Part shown: positions 15,497 through 23,910 of the stretch, piece after piece
Numbering within the stretch: the stretch's first letter is position 1
Layout of the letters: each line of letters opens with the position of its first letter
Assembly: GCF_900215145.1 (NCBI RefSeq)
Contig: NZ_OBDO01000018.1
Span: 1 to 34,824, forward strand
DNA length: 34,824 bases
From: Geodermatophilus sabuli
Lineage (GTDB): Bacteria; Actinomycetota; Actinomycetes; Mycobacteriales; Geodermatophilaceae
Direction: 5' to 3'
The notes under the pieces: model-generated
What the model was told of the DNA's origin: nothing
What the model saw: the letters and a program-made list of their open reading frames with translations, nothing else
The model's database searches: none
Made by a program: the position numbers and the translations under genes

Positions 15497-17178
15497 CCGG
15501 CCGCGTGGCGGCCCTGCTGCCGCGCGCCGAGGACTACCGCGGGCTGCGTCGCTCCTGGCCCCGGGACCTCGCCGCCGGGGTCACCGTCGCCGTCGTGGCG
15601 CTGCCCCTGGCGCTGGGGTTCGCGGTGGCCACCGGGGTCGGTGCGCAGGTCGGCCTGGTCACCGCCGTGGTCGCCGGGGCCGGGGCCGCGCTCCTCGGTG
15701 GCTCCCGGGTGCAGGTGTCGGGGCCGACCGGCGCGATGACCGTCGTGCTCGTGCCGCTGGTCGCCGCGCACGGGCCGGACGTCGTCTACCCGGTGGCCGT
15801 CCTCGCCGGCGTCCTGGTCGTGCTCGCGGCCCTGCTACGGCTGGGCCGGCTGCTGGCCTACGTCCCGTGGCCGCTGGTGGAGGGCTTCACCCTCGGTATC
15901 GCCGTGGTCATCGCCGCCCAGCAGGTGCCCTCCGCCCTCGGCGTGGACCGGCCCGAGGTCGAGAACGCCGCCGGCGCCGCGGTGGTCGCGGCCGGGCGGT
16001 TCCTCCGGGACCCGGACTGGGCGGTGCTGGGCCTGCTCGCGCTCGCCGTCGCCGCCACCGCCCTCCTGCCGCGCCTGCACCGGGCCGTGCCGGCCGCACT
16101 GATCGCCGTCACCGTGGTCACCGTGGTCGCGGAGCTCACCGGGGCCGGGGTCGCGGTGATCGGCGCCCTGCCGGACGGGCTGCCCGCGCCCGCGCTGCCC
16201 GACCTCGGCGACCTGCCCGCGCTGCTCGGTCCGGCCGCGGCGGTCGCCTTCCTGGCCGCCCTGGAGAGCCTGCTGTCGGCCCGGGTCGCCGACGGGATGA
16301 CCGACGGGCCGCGGCACGACGCCGACCGCGAGCTGTTCGGCCAGGGCGTGGCCAACGTGGCCTCGGGCCTGTTCGGCGGGATGCCGGCCACCGGGGCGAT
16401 CGCGCGCACCGCGGTCAACGTCCGCGCCGGGGCGAGCACCCGGGTCGCCGCGCTCGCCCACGCGCTGGTCCTGGCCGCCGTCGTGCTCGTCGCCGCGCCG
16501 CTGGTCGAGCGCATCCCGCTGGTCGCCCTCGCCGGCGTCCTGCTGGTGACCGCCTACCGGATGGTGGAACGGCACACCGTGCGGGCGGTGCTGCGCTCGA
16601 CCCGCGGCGACGCGGTGGTCTTCACCCTGACCGCGGGCGCCACCATCGCGCTCGACCTGATCGCCGCGGTCGCGCTCGGCCTCGTCGTCGCCGCCGTCTG
16701 GGCGTTGGTGCAGGTCGCCGGCACCGCCCGGGCCGTGCCGGAGCCGGTCGGCGCCGACGGGGTCGACGACGACGAGGAGCGCGCGCTGCTGGCCCGGTCC
16801 GTGCTGGTGTACCGCCTCGACGGGCCGGTCTTCTTCGCTGCGGCCGCGCACTTCCTCGCCGCGCTCACCGCCTCACCGGGGGTGGCGGTCGTCGTCCTGC
16901 GGCTGTCCGGGGTGGACCACCTCGACGCCACCGGTGCCCGCACGCTGGGGGAGGTCGTCGCCGAGCTCGAGGAGCGCGGCGTCACCGTGCTGGTCAAGGG
17001 GGCCTCGGCCGAGCACGCCCGGCTGCTCACCGCGGTCGGTGCCCTGGCCGCGGTCGCCGCCCGCGGCCACGTCTTCGCCGACCTGCCGGCCGCGCTGGCG
17101 CACGCCCGCGAGCACGTGGGGCAGTCCGGCCGCGGGTGTGCGCAGGCCGCGCCGGTCAGCCCGGCGGTGCCGCGCTGA
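15493..17178 (+). CDS. SulP family anion transporter with STAS domain
   Basis: A 561-residue protein with a SulP membrane domain (DLAAGVTVAVVALPLALGFA, VSGPTGAMTVVLVPLV, MPATGAIARTAVNVRAGAST) of 10-14 segments, and a C-terminal cytoplasmic STAS domain (about residues 435-545, with VLRLSGVDHLDATGARTL). Relatives carry sulfate, bicarbonate or other oxyanions. GTG 15493 is coupled to the ArsR gene. Its last 23 bases overlap tail-to-tail with the convergent acyl-CoA ligase gene, so no terminator separates them. Substrate cannot be told from sequence. Confidence 0.9.
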   Translation: MTGRVAALLPRAEDYRGLRRSWPRDLAAGVTVAVVALPLALGFAVATGVGAQVGLVTAVVAGAGAALLGGSRVQVSGPTGAMTVVLVPLVAAHGPDVVYPVAVLAGVLVVLAALLRLGRLLAYVPWPLVEGFTLGIAVVIAAQQVPSALGVDRPEVENAAGAAVVAAGRFLRDPDWAVLGLLALAVAATALLPRLHRAVPAALIAVTVVTVVAELTGAGVAVIGALPDGLPAPALPDLGDLPALLGPAAAVAFLAALESLLSARVADGMTDGPRHDADRELFGQGVANVASGLFGGMPATGAIARTAVNVRAGASTRVAALAHALVLAAVVLVAAPLVERIPLVALAGVLLVTAYRMVERHTVRAVLRSTRGDAVVFTLTAGATIALDLIAAVALGLVVAAVWALVQVAGTARAVPEPVGADGVDDDEERALLARSVLVYRLDGPVFFAAAAHFLAALTASPGVAVVVLRLSGVDHLDATGARTLGEVVAELEERGVTVLVKGASAEHARLLTAVGALAAVAARGHVFADLPAALAHAREHVGQSGRGCAQAAPVSPAVPR

Positions 17179-18697
17179 ACCGGTCGCGCAGGTCCGGCTT
17201 GCGGATCTTGCCGGTGGCGGTCTTGGGCAGCTCGTCGACGAACTCCACGTGCCGGGGGACCTTGAAGCCGGCCAGTCGTTCCCGCAGCGCGGTGCGGATG
17301 GCTTCGGGGTCCTCGGGGGCGCCGGGTGCGGGGACGACGACGGCCAGGCCGACCTCGCCCCAGCGCTGGTCGGGGACGCCGATGACGGCGGCCTCGACCA
17401 CCCCGGGCAGTTCGAGCAGCGCGGACTCGATCTCGGCCGGGTAGACGTTCTCCCCGCCCGAGATGATCATGTCCTTGTAGCGGTCGTGGATGGTGAGGTA
17501 CCCCTCGGCGTCCAGCGACCCGGCGTCGCCGGTGTGGTACCAGCCGTCGCGCAGCACGGCGGCGGTCTGCTCCGGGTCGTTCCAGTAGCCGGCCATGACG
17601 TTGGGGCCGGAGACGGCGACCTCGCCGACCTCGTCGGCGTCGGCGTCGGTGCCGTCGGGGCGGACCACGCGCAGGTCGGTGAAGAACAGGGGCTTGCCGG
17701 CGGAGCCGACCTTGCGCTCGGCGTCGGCCGGGTCCAGCACGGTGCAGCCGGGCGAGGCCTCGGTCATGCCGTAGCACTGCTGCATGGTCACGCCGCGGTC
17801 CAGCCAGGTGCGCAGCGTGGGGACCGGCACCGCGGCGCCCGCGGCACCGATGGTGCGCAGCGCGGACAGGTCGCGGGTGGCGAACCCCGGTTCGCGGCTC
17901 ATCGCGTCGAGCATGGTGGGGACGGCGAAGAAGGAGGTGACCCGCTGCTCCTCGATCACCTGCAGCGTCCCGGCCGGGTCGAAGCGGCGCACGATGACCG
18001 CGCACCCGCCGCGCAGCAGGGTCGGGTTGACCGTGCCGTTGAGCCCGCCGATGTGGAACAGCGGCGCCAGGGCCAGCGTGCGCTCGTCGGCGGCGAGGTC
18101 CATGCCCAGCAGCTGGTTGGTCGCGTTCCACGTCATGTTGCCGTGGGTGAGCACGGCGCCCTTGGGCCGGCCGGTGGTGCCGGAGGTGTACATGACCAGG
18201 CAGGGGTCCTCGAGCGTGACCGGCTCGTCGCGGAACCGGGGTTCGGCGGCGGCCAGCAGCTGCTCGTAGGGCAGCGAGTCCGAGCCGCCGGCGGCCGGGG
18301 GCTCGGCGGCGACCCACGCCCGGACGCCGGGCAGCCGGTCGCGCAGGGCGTCGGCCAGCTCGCCGGAGTCGCGGCCGTGGACCACCGCCGACGCCCCGGA
18401 GTGCTCCAGCACGTACTGCGCCTCGGGCGCGGTGAGCCGGGCGTTGACCGGCACCCAGATCGCGCCCAGCTGCCCGCAGGCGTAGAGCGTCTCCAGTGCC
18501 GAGGGGTGGTTGCTCCCGGTCCAGGCGACGCGGTCCCCGGCGCGCACGCCGAGGCCGGCCAGGGCGGCGGCGGTGCGGCGCACGCGGTCGGCGAACCCGG
18601 CGTGGGTGGTCGTCGTCCCCTCGAACCAGATCGCGTCGCGGTCGGGGGAGATCCGCAGCCGACGCTCCGGCCAGGACCCGAGCCCGGCGTTCCTCAC
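17156..18697 (-). CDS. Acyl-CoA synthetase (AMP-forming), likely (hydroxy)cinnamate or aromatic acid-CoA ligase
   Basis: A 513-residue ANL-superfamily ligase. AMP-binding P-loop YTSGTTGRPKGAVLTHG, A5 motif QQCYGMTEASPG, A7-A8 hinge HTGDAGSLDAEGYLTIHDR followed by KDMIISGGENVYPAEIE, and the catalytic C-terminal lysine region PKTATGKIRK are all present. It would activate a carboxylic acid to its CoA thioester. GTG 18697 overlaps the amidohydrolase stop by 4 nt. The pairing of ligase, amidohydrolase and divergent MarR regulator resembles CouL-CouO-CouR of Rhodococcus p-coumarate catabolism; the substrate is inferred from that context. Confidence 0.88.
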   Translation of the reverse strand: MRNAGLGSWPERRLRISPDRDAIWFEGTTTTHAGFADRVRRTAAALAGLGVRAGDRVAWTGSNHPSALETLYACGQLGAIWVPVNARLTAPEAQYVLEHSGASAVVHGRDSGELADALRDRLPGVRAWVAAEPPAAGGSDSLPYEQLLAAAEPRFRDEPVTLEDPCLVMYTSGTTGRPKGAVLTHGNMTWNATNQLLGMDLAADERTLALAPLFHIGGLNGTVNPTLLRGGCAVIVRRFDPAGTLQVIEEQRVTSFFAVPTMLDAMSREPGFATRDLSALRTIGAAGAAVPVPTLRTWLDRGVTMQQCYGMTEASPGCTVLDPADAERKVGSAGKPLFFTDLRVVRPDGTDADADEVGEVAVSGPNVMAGYWNDPEQTAAVLRDGWYHTGDAGSLDAEGYLTIHDRYKDMIISGGENVYPAEIESALLELPGVVEAAVIGVPDQRWGEVGLAVVVPAPGAPEDPEAIRTALRERLAGFKVPRHVEFVDELPKTATGKIRKPDLRDRFSAAPPG

Positions 18698-19557
18698 CGC
18701 AACCCCAGGGCGCGGATCGCGTTCTCCTTCATGACCAGCGGGCGGACCTCGTCGCGGATCTCCAGCGCCTCGAAGTCGCGGATCCAGCGCTCGGGGCTGA
18801 TCAGCGGGTAGTCCGAGCCGAACAGCACCTTCCTCTTCAGCAGGGTGTTGGCCGCGCGGACCAGCTGCGGCGGGAAGTACTTGGGCGACCAGCCCGACAG
18901 GTCGATGTAGACGTTGGCCTTGTGCTGGGCGACGGAGATCGCGGCGTCCTGCCAGGGCACCGAGGGGTGGGCCATGATGATCGTGAGGCCCGGGAAGTCG
19001 GCGGCGACGTCGTCGAGCAGCATCGGGTCGGAGTAGCGCAGCTTGATCCCGCGCCCACCCGGCAGACCCGAGCCGATGCCGGTCTGGCCGGTGTGGAACA
19101 GCGCCGGCACCCCCAGTGACTGCAGCTCCTCGTAGAGCGGGTAGACGCGCCGGTCGTTGGGCTCGAAGGCCTGGATCGACGGGTGGAACTTGAACCCGCG
19201 CACCCCGTGCTCGGTCACCAGCGTGCGGGCGAGCCGGACGCCGGACCGCCCGCGGGCCGGGTTGATCGAGCCGAACGGGATGAGGACGTCGGGGTGCGCC
19301 GCCGCGGCCTCGGCGATCTCTTCGTTGGACAGCGTCGGGTGGCCGGTGGCCAGCTCGCTGTCGACGGTGAAGACCACCGCGGCCATCTGCTGGGCGCGGT
19401 AGTGCTCGGCGATCTCCGGCACGGTGGGGTGGTGCGGCTCGCCCTTGAAGTACGCGGCCGCTGCCTCGAGCAGTTCGTCGTCCATCGACAGGTGCCCGTG
19501 CAGGTCCTGCTCGACGTGCACGTGCACGTCGATGGCGACCAGGGAAGAGACGTCCAC
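18694..19557 (-). CDS. Amidohydrolase-2 family protein, possible 4-hydroxyphenyl-beta-ketoacyl-CoA hydrolase
   Basis: A 287-residue metal-dependent hydrolase: metal ligands His12 and His14 (DVHVHVEQD), a strand with GFKFHPSIQAF, ALFHTGQTG, IIMAHPSVPW and the terminal Asp in LFGSDYPLI. The ACMSD/LigW-type barrel fits decarboxylases and C-C hydrolases; Rhodococcus CouO, which cleaves a beta-ketoacyl-CoA during hydroxycinnamate shortening, is the best contextual match. I prefer GTG 19557 (GGAG 6 nt upstream) over a GTG 12 codons earlier without a site. It heads a two-gene operon with the ligase and has a promoter inside the MarR-type operator. Confidence 0.8.
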   Translation of the reverse strand: MDVSSLVAIDVHVHVEQDLHGHLSMDDELLEAAAAYFKGEPHHPTVPEIAEHYRAQQMAAVVFTVDSELATGHPTLSNEEIAEAAAAHPDVLIPFGSINPARGRSGVRLARTLVTEHGVRGFKFHPSIQAFEPNDRRVYPLYEELQSLGVPALFHTGQTGIGSGLPGGRGIKLRYSDPMLLDDVAADFPGLTIIMAHPSVPWQDAAISVAQHKANVYIDLSGWSPKYFPPQLVRAANTLLKRKVLFGSDYPLISPERWIRDFEALEIRDEVRPLVMKENAIRALGLR

Positions 19558-19594
19558 GGCTGGCTCCAGAGGCGAGAGGAGGGTGTGGCGCACG

Positions 19595-19635
19595 ACGCTA
19601 GGCCGCTATCGTGGAGGACGTCAACGATGGAGGTC
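19595..19635 (-). promoter_or_regulatory. Promoter of the amidohydrolase-ligase operon overlapping a MarR-type operator
   Basis: On the minus strand TTGACG (19624-19619) and TAGCGT (19600-19595) are separated by 18 nt, a good -35/-10 pair. The -35 lies within GACGTCAACGATGGAGGTC (19617-19635), which matches 14 of 19 bases of the palindrome upstream of the SBP gene at 20132-20150. Binding here would block the promoter and also lies just before the MarR start. Confidence 0.6.
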
Positions 19636-19638
19636 CTC

Positions 19639-20085
19639 ATGGATGGCACCGTGCTCACCGACGACGTCGGGTACCTGCTCTCCCGCGCCAGCGGTCTGCT
19701 CGTCCGCGCCACCAACGCCGCGCTCGCCGACCACGGGCTGCGGGTGCGTTCCTACTCGGCGCTGCTGCTCGCCTGTGACTCGGGGGACGGCATGTCCCAG
19801 CGCGACCTGGCCGAGGCGCTCGGCCTGGACCCGAGCCAGGTGGTGCTCCTCGTCGATGAGCTGGCCGCTGCCGGTCTGGTCGAGCGACGCCCCTCGGTGA
19901 CCGACCGGCGCACCAAGCTGGTGTGCGCCACCGAGGCCGGGCACGCGGCCCGGGCGTCGGCCCAGCGGGCTGCGGCCGCGGCGCACGCGGCACAGCTGGA
20001 GGAGCTCAGCGACGACGAGCGCGAGCAGCTGCGGGGGCTGCTCGGGCGGCTGGTGCGGGCCGGCCAGCCGGTGTTGCGCGGCTGA
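19639..20085 (+). CDS. MarR-family transcriptional regulator
   Basis: A 148-residue MarR protein: N-terminal dimerisation helix (LLSRASGLLVRATNAALADHGL), winged helix (SQRDLAEALGLDPSQVVLLVDELAAAGLVER), the wing Asp-Arg (VTDRRTKLVCAT) and a C-terminal dimerisation helix. I chose ATG 19639, preceded by GGAGGT 4 nt away; ATG 19627 is possible. Divergent from the amidohydrolase-ligase operon, as CouR is in Rhodococcus, where the CoA thioester of the substrate is the inducer. Two similar 19-bp sites (19617-19635, 20132-20150) suggest it also controls the SBP gene downstream. Confidence 0.9.
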   Translation: MDGTVLTDDVGYLLSRASGLLVRATNAALADHGLRVRSYSALLLACDSGDGMSQRDLAEALGLDPSQVVLLVDELAAAGLVERRPSVTDRRTKLVCATEAGHAARASAQRAAAAAHAAQLEELSDDEREQLRGLLGRLVRAGQPVLRG

Positions 20086-20131
20086 TCGGGGTGGGGACTT
20101 GTCCCAGAGCCCTGTGACGTGCATCATCCCG

Positions 20132-20150
20132 AACGTCAACCGTTGAGGTT
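20132..20150. promoter_or_regulatory. 19-bp near-perfect palindrome, candidate MarR operator of the SBP gene
   Basis: AACGTCAACCGTTGAGGTT: 9-bp arms around a central C with a single mismatched pair. It lies 31 nt before the SBP start and shares 14 of 19 bases with 19617-19635 beside the MarR gene. Confidence 0.6.
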
Positions 20151-20181
20151 GTCACCGAAATTTCTGAGTCTGGGAGAACGC

Positions 20182-21156
20182 ATGCTCCGCAAGTGGGTGC
20201 CCCTGCTGGCCGCGTCGACGCTGGTCCTCGCCGCGTGTGGGGGAGGCGACGACGAGGCCGCCTCCGGCGGCTCGGGTGGCGGCAGCGGTGAGCTGCGCCA
20301 GGTGACCGCGGGCCTCCTCCCGGTGGCGGTGACCGGCGCGCTGCAGGGCGGCATCGAGCAGGGCTTCTTCGAGGACCGCGGCATCGAGGTCACCATCGAG
20401 ACCGGCCAGGGCGGTGCCGCGCTCCTGCCCGCGGTCGCGTCCGGGGAGATGCAGTTCGCCACCAGCAACCCGGTCTCGCTGCTGCAGGCCCGCGACCAGG
20501 GCCTCGACGTCCGGGTCGTCGGTCACTGGACCTCCACCCACGCCGAGGGCGAGGACGTCAACGGCGTCGTCGCCGACAAGGACTCCGGGATCACCTCCGC
20601 CGCCGGCCTGGCCGGCAAGCGGATCGCGGTCAACACCCTCAACGGCATGGGGCAGCTGACCATCGACGAGGCCGTGCGCCAGGACGGCGGCGACCCGTCG
20701 GGCATCCAGTACGTCGAGCTGGGCTTCCCCGACATGCCCGCGGCACTGGAGGCCGGCAACGTCGACGCCGTCTGGGTGCCCGAGCCCTTCCTGTCCCAGC
20801 TGATCGCGGCCGGCCACCCGGTGGCCAGCTACTCCAGCCAGGAGTCGGTGCCCGGCCACCCGACCCAGCTGTTCTTCACCTCCGGCCAGCTGGTCGAGTC
20901 CGACCCGCAGCTGGTCGAGGACTTCACCGCGGCCCTCGAGGAGACCCTCGAGTGGGCCGACGCGAACCCCGACGCCGTCCGCACCGAGGCCGAGGAGTTC
21001 CTGCAGACCCCGGCCGGGTCCATGGCGAACGTCCGCATCGAGGAGTTCGGCACCGACCTGCGCCGCGAGCAGATCGAGCAGATGGGCGAGCTCATGGTCG
21101 ACGCCGGCCTGCTCGACAACGACCCGGACATCGACGGGCTGCTCCCGGAGGAGTGA
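20182..21156 (+). CDS. ABC transporter solute-binding lipoprotein, NitT/TauT type (orphan)
   Basis: A 324-residue lipoprotein with lipobox VLAACGG near residue 20, a Gly/Ser linker and the NMT1/SsuA-type binding fold (TAGLLPVAVTGALQGGIEQGFF, MQFATSNPVSLLQA, LAGKRIAVNTLNGMGQL, FPDMPAALEAGNVDAVWVPEPF). It ends DIDGLLPEE, echoing the SBP remnant at 2382-2537. ATG 20182 follows GGGAGAACGC. No permease or ATPase adjoins, so it must use a shared importer; the permeases at 2534-4167 are candidates. The upstream palindrome suggests MarR control and thus a hydroxycinnamate-like ligand. Confidence 0.9.
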   Translation: MLRKWVPLLAASTLVLAACGGGDDEAASGGSGGGSGELRQVTAGLLPVAVTGALQGGIEQGFFEDRGIEVTIETGQGGAALLPAVASGEMQFATSNPVSLLQARDQGLDVRVVGHWTSTHAEGEDVNGVVADKDSGITSAAGLAGKRIAVNTLNGMGQLTIDEAVRQDGGDPSGIQYVELGFPDMPAALEAGNVDAVWVPEPFLSQLIAAGHPVASYSSQESVPGHPTQLFFTSGQLVESDPQLVEDFTAALEETLEWADANPDAVRTEAEEFLQTPAGSMANVRIEEFGTDLRREQIEQMGELMVDAGLLDNDPDIDGLLPEE

Positions 21157-21214
21157 GCACGTTCCCCGCGGACCCGGCGCAGCCGGTCGTCGCACCGTGG
21201 GGTAGGTCTCTGGG

Positions 21215-22420
21215 GTGACCACCCCGACCAGCCAGCAGGCCCGCCCGGTGCCCCGGGCGGGCCTGCTGCTGCTCGCCGTCCTGCTCGCCGGGCTGAACCT
21301 GCGCGGCGCGATCGCCGCGGTCTCCCCGGTGCTGCCGGACATCCGCGCCGAGCTCGGCCTCACGCCGACGGTGGCCGGGCTGATCACCACGCTGCCGGTG
21401 CTCTGCTTCGCCGTCCTGGCGCCCCCGGCGGCCTGGCTCGGCCGCCGGATGGGCCCCGAACGGGCGGTGCTCGCCGGCCTGCTCGCCATCGCCGCGGGCA
21501 CCGCGCTGCGCGTCCTGGACGGCGCCCCGGTGCTGCTGGCCGGGACGTTCCTCGTCGGCGCGGGCATGACCGCGGGCAACGTGCTGCTCCCGGCGGTCAC
21601 CAAGCGTGACTTCGCCGAGCGGGCCGGCACCGTCACCGGCCTCTACACCGGCGCCCTCGCCGCCGGGGCCGCCCTGACCGCGGCCCTCACCGCGCCCGTC
21701 GCGGTGCTCATCGGCTGGCGGTGGGCGCTGGCGTCCTGGGCGCTGCTCGCGCTGGTCGCCGCGGCCGTGTGGTGGGCGGCGACCCGCGCCCCCCGGACCG
21801 CCCACGCCACGACGGCGGCCGCCGTGCCGACGGCGGGCGGCGTGGTCTGGCGCTCGGCGATCGCCTGGGCGGTGACCACCGTCCTGGCCCTCCAGTCGGT
21901 CCTCTACTACGCGGTGACCACGTGGTTGCCGACCCTGCTGGTCGACGAGGTCGGCGCCAGTCTCGCGTCGGCCGCCCTGGCCGCCACGCTGTTCCAGGTG
22001 CTCGGCATCCCCGGCACGCTGGTCGTGCCGGCGGTCCTGGCCCGCCGGCGTCCCGGGGCCGGGCAGAGCGGCCTGGGCCTCGCCGTCGCCGCGGTGTGGG
22101 CGGTGCTGTTCGCCGGCCTGCTGGTGGCGCCGCAGGCCTGGGCGCTGTGGGCGGTGGTGGGCGGGCTGGCGCAGGGCGCCGGGATCTCCCTGGCCTTCAC
22201 GCTCGTCGTCCTGCGCGCGCGGGACGACGCCTCGGCGCGCCGGCTGTCGGGGATGGCGCAGCTGGTCGGCTACGCGGTCGGCGCGGCCGGGCCGCTCGTG
22301 GTGGGTGCGTTCTACTCCGCCAGCGGCGGGTGGGGCGCGCCGCTGGCCCTGCTGCTGGGCGGCGCCGGGGCCTACGCCGTCGCGGTCGCCGTGGCCGGCC
22401 GGCCCCGGACGGTCGGCTGA
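21215..22420 (+). CDS. MFS transporter, CynX/NimT type (second copy)
   Basis: A 401-residue, 12-helix carrier with LNLRGAIAAVSPVLPDIRAELG at the N-terminus, the loop motif WLGRRMGPERAV and TLPVLCFAVLAPPAAW, the same family as 120-1358. The start is GTG 21215, only 58 nt after the SBP gene, so the two may be co-transcribed. A substrate acting alongside an orphan SBP is undetermined: import of aromatic acids or export of surplus product are both possible. Confidence 0.87.
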   Translation: MTTPTSQQARPVPRAGLLLLAVLLAGLNLRGAIAAVSPVLPDIRAELGLTPTVAGLITTLPVLCFAVLAPPAAWLGRRMGPERAVLAGLLAIAAGTALRVLDGAPVLLAGTFLVGAGMTAGNVLLPAVTKRDFAERAGTVTGLYTGALAAGAALTAALTAPVAVLIGWRWALASWALLALVAAAVWWAATRAPRTAHATTAAAVPTAGGVVWRSAIAWAVTTVLALQSVLYYAVTTWLPTLLVDEVGASLASAALAATLFQVLGIPGTLVVPAVLARRRPGAGQSGLGLAVAAVWAVLFAGLLVAPQAWALWAVVGGLAQGAGISLAFTLVVLRARDDASARRLSGMAQLVGYAVGAAGPLVVGAFYSASGGWGAPLALLLGGAGAYAVAVAVAGRPRTVG

Positions 22421-22425
22421 CCGGG

Positions 22426-22442
22426 CTTCCACGATGTGGAAG
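22426..22442. promoter_or_regulatory. 17-bp perfect inverted repeat upstream of the Rieske operon
   Basis: CTTCCAC-GAT-GTGGAAG, perfect 7-bp arms, 70 nt before the Rieske gene and just 5 nt after the MFS stop. Candidate operator for the IclR protein encoded in the same operon (24950-25777). It could act as a weak hairpin, but the short stem and lack of a GC-rich core argue for a binding site. Confidence 0.5.
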
Positions 22443-22512
22443 TCGGGTACCAGGGGCGGGTGATGGCGGTCACCGTGGGTATGAGCTGTGGAGCCCGAGC
22501 CTGGAGGCATGC

Positions 22513-23589
22513 ATGACGTCGATCGTCCAGAACCAGTGGTATGTGGCCGCGTACGGCCGTGAGATCGGTCGCGAGCTGTTCAGCCGCACCATCTGCGGGG
22601 AGTCGATCCTGTTCTGGCGGACCGAGGCCGGTCAGGTCACGGCGATGAGCGACCGCTGCGTGCACCGCCGGTTCCCGCTGTCGGAGAAGCCCAGCCACCT
22701 CAACGGCGACACCGTCGTCTGCGGGTACCACGGCTTCACCTACGGCGCCGACGGCGTCTGCGTGGCCGTCCCCGGGCAGAAGCGCGTCCCGCGCACCGCG
22801 CGGCTGAAGTCCTACCCCGTCGTCGAGCAGGACTCCTTCGTGTGGGTGTTCATCGGCGATCCGGACGAGGCCGAGAGCACCCGGATCCCGCGGGCGCCGT
22901 GGCTGGACCAGGAGGGCTGGACCGTCGTCAGCGGCATGGAGCCCCTCAAGGCCCGCGCCAGCCTGCTGATCGACAACCTCATGGACCTCTCCCACGAGAC
23001 CTATCTGCACGGCGGGTACATCGGCACCCCCGAGGTCGCCGAGACGCCCATCACCACCGAGGTCGACGAGGACGCCGGCATCGTCTACGTCAGCCGCCAC
23101 ATGGCCGACGCCGAGTGCCCGCCCTTCTACTCCACGAGCACCGGCATCCAGGGCCGCATCACCCGCTGGCAGGACATCGAGTACACGCCGCCGTGCCTCT
23201 ACAAGCTGCACAGCCGGATCGCCCCGGTCGGCGTGCTGCCCAACGAGGACGGCACCGACCCGGACGCCTTCCACGTCGAGGTCGTGTACGCGATCACGCC
23301 GGAGACCGAGAACTCCACCCACGACTTCTGGGCCGTCGCGCGCGACTTCGCGCTCGACGACGAGTCGGTGTCGGACTTCCTGCGGGAGAACAACCGCACC
23401 GTCGTGCTGCAGGACGTCACCGCCCTCGACGTGCTCGAGCAGGTCCTCACCGGCGAGCCCGACGGCTACCAGGAGCTGTCGATCAACATCGACACCGGGG
23501 GTCTGGCCGCCCGCCGGCTCATCGCCGCGATGGCCGCCGAGGGCGCCGGCACAACCGTCGAGCAGCCGGCGGCGGCGACCGCGCCGTGA
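22513..23589 (+). CDS. Rieske non-heme iron oxygenase, VanA-like terminal oxygenase
   Basis: A 358-residue oxygenase. The Rieske 2Fe-2S ligands are Cys49/His51 and Cys70/His73 (CVH...CGYH), and the mononuclear iron site is Asp158-x2-His161-x4-His166 (DLSHETYLH). The opening QNQWYVAAYGREIG is typical of vanillate O-demethylase VanA and related single-component oxygenases. It would demethylate or hydroxylate an aromatic acid with electrons from the reductase at 23976. ATG 22513 follows GGAGG. The next gene starts by overlap or within 40 nt, and an IclR gene completes the operon. The exact substrate (vanillate, or another methoxy/carboxy-aromatic) cannot be read from sequence. Confidence 0.9.
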   Translation: MTSIVQNQWYVAAYGREIGRELFSRTICGESILFWRTEAGQVTAMSDRCVHRRFPLSEKPSHLNGDTVVCGYHGFTYGADGVCVAVPGQKRVPRTARLKSYPVVEQDSFVWVFIGDPDEAESTRIPRAPWLDQEGWTVVSGMEPLKARASLLIDNLMDLSHETYLHGGYIGTPEVAETPITTEVDEDAGIVYVSRHMADAECPPFYSTSTGIQGRITRWQDIEYTPPCLYKLHSRIAPVGVLPNEDGTDPDAFHVEVVYAITPETENSTHDFWAVARDFALDDESVSDFLRENNRTVVLQDVTALDVLEQVLTGEPDGYQELSINIDTGGLAARRLIAAMAAEGAGTTVEQPAAATAP

Positions 23590-23627
23590 GCTCGGCCAAC
23601 GGGAGCAACGGCACCGGAGGAAACGGC

Positions 23628-23903
23628 ATGACCCTGCCCCCGCCGCGCGAGGTCCTCGCCGGTGAGAAGGTGTTGCGCATCAACTGGCTGCCTGGTTCCG
23701 ACCGGCTGCGCGGCCTGTGCCACTGTGGGGCCGAGGCCGAGGGGGAGGACCCGATCGAGATGTGGGAGTGGCTGCTCGCCCATCCCGACCACCCCGCCGG
23801 CGGGCCCACGGTGACCCCGTCGCCCGACGTGCTCCCACCCCCGCCGGCGCACCGGGTGAGCGATCCGTCCATCATCCGGACACGGACCCCGGTCCTGGTC
23901 TGA
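23628..23903 (+). CDS. Small protein of unknown function between Rieske oxygenase and reductase
   Basis: A 91-residue protein I do not recognise. It begins MTLPPPREVLAGEKVLRINW, has LCHCGAEAEGEDPIEMWEWL in the centre, a histidine-containing AHPDHP, and a proline-rich C-terminal half (VLPPPPAHRVSD). The Cys-His-Cys cluster followed by acidic residues and histidines could bind a metal or iron-sulfur cluster. ATG 23628 has an excellent GGAGG 7 nt upstream; a GTG at 23586 overlapping the Rieske stop would add 14 Ser/Gly/Asn-rich residues. Its position suggests an accessory role to the oxygenase, such as assembly or electron-transfer tuning; this is inference. Confidence 0.75.
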   Translation: MTLPPPREVLAGEKVLRINWLPGSDRLRGLCHCGAEAEGEDPIEMWEWLLAHPDHPAGGPTVTPSPDVLPPPPAHRVSDPSIIRTRTPVLV

Positions 23904-23910
23904 GCCGTGC

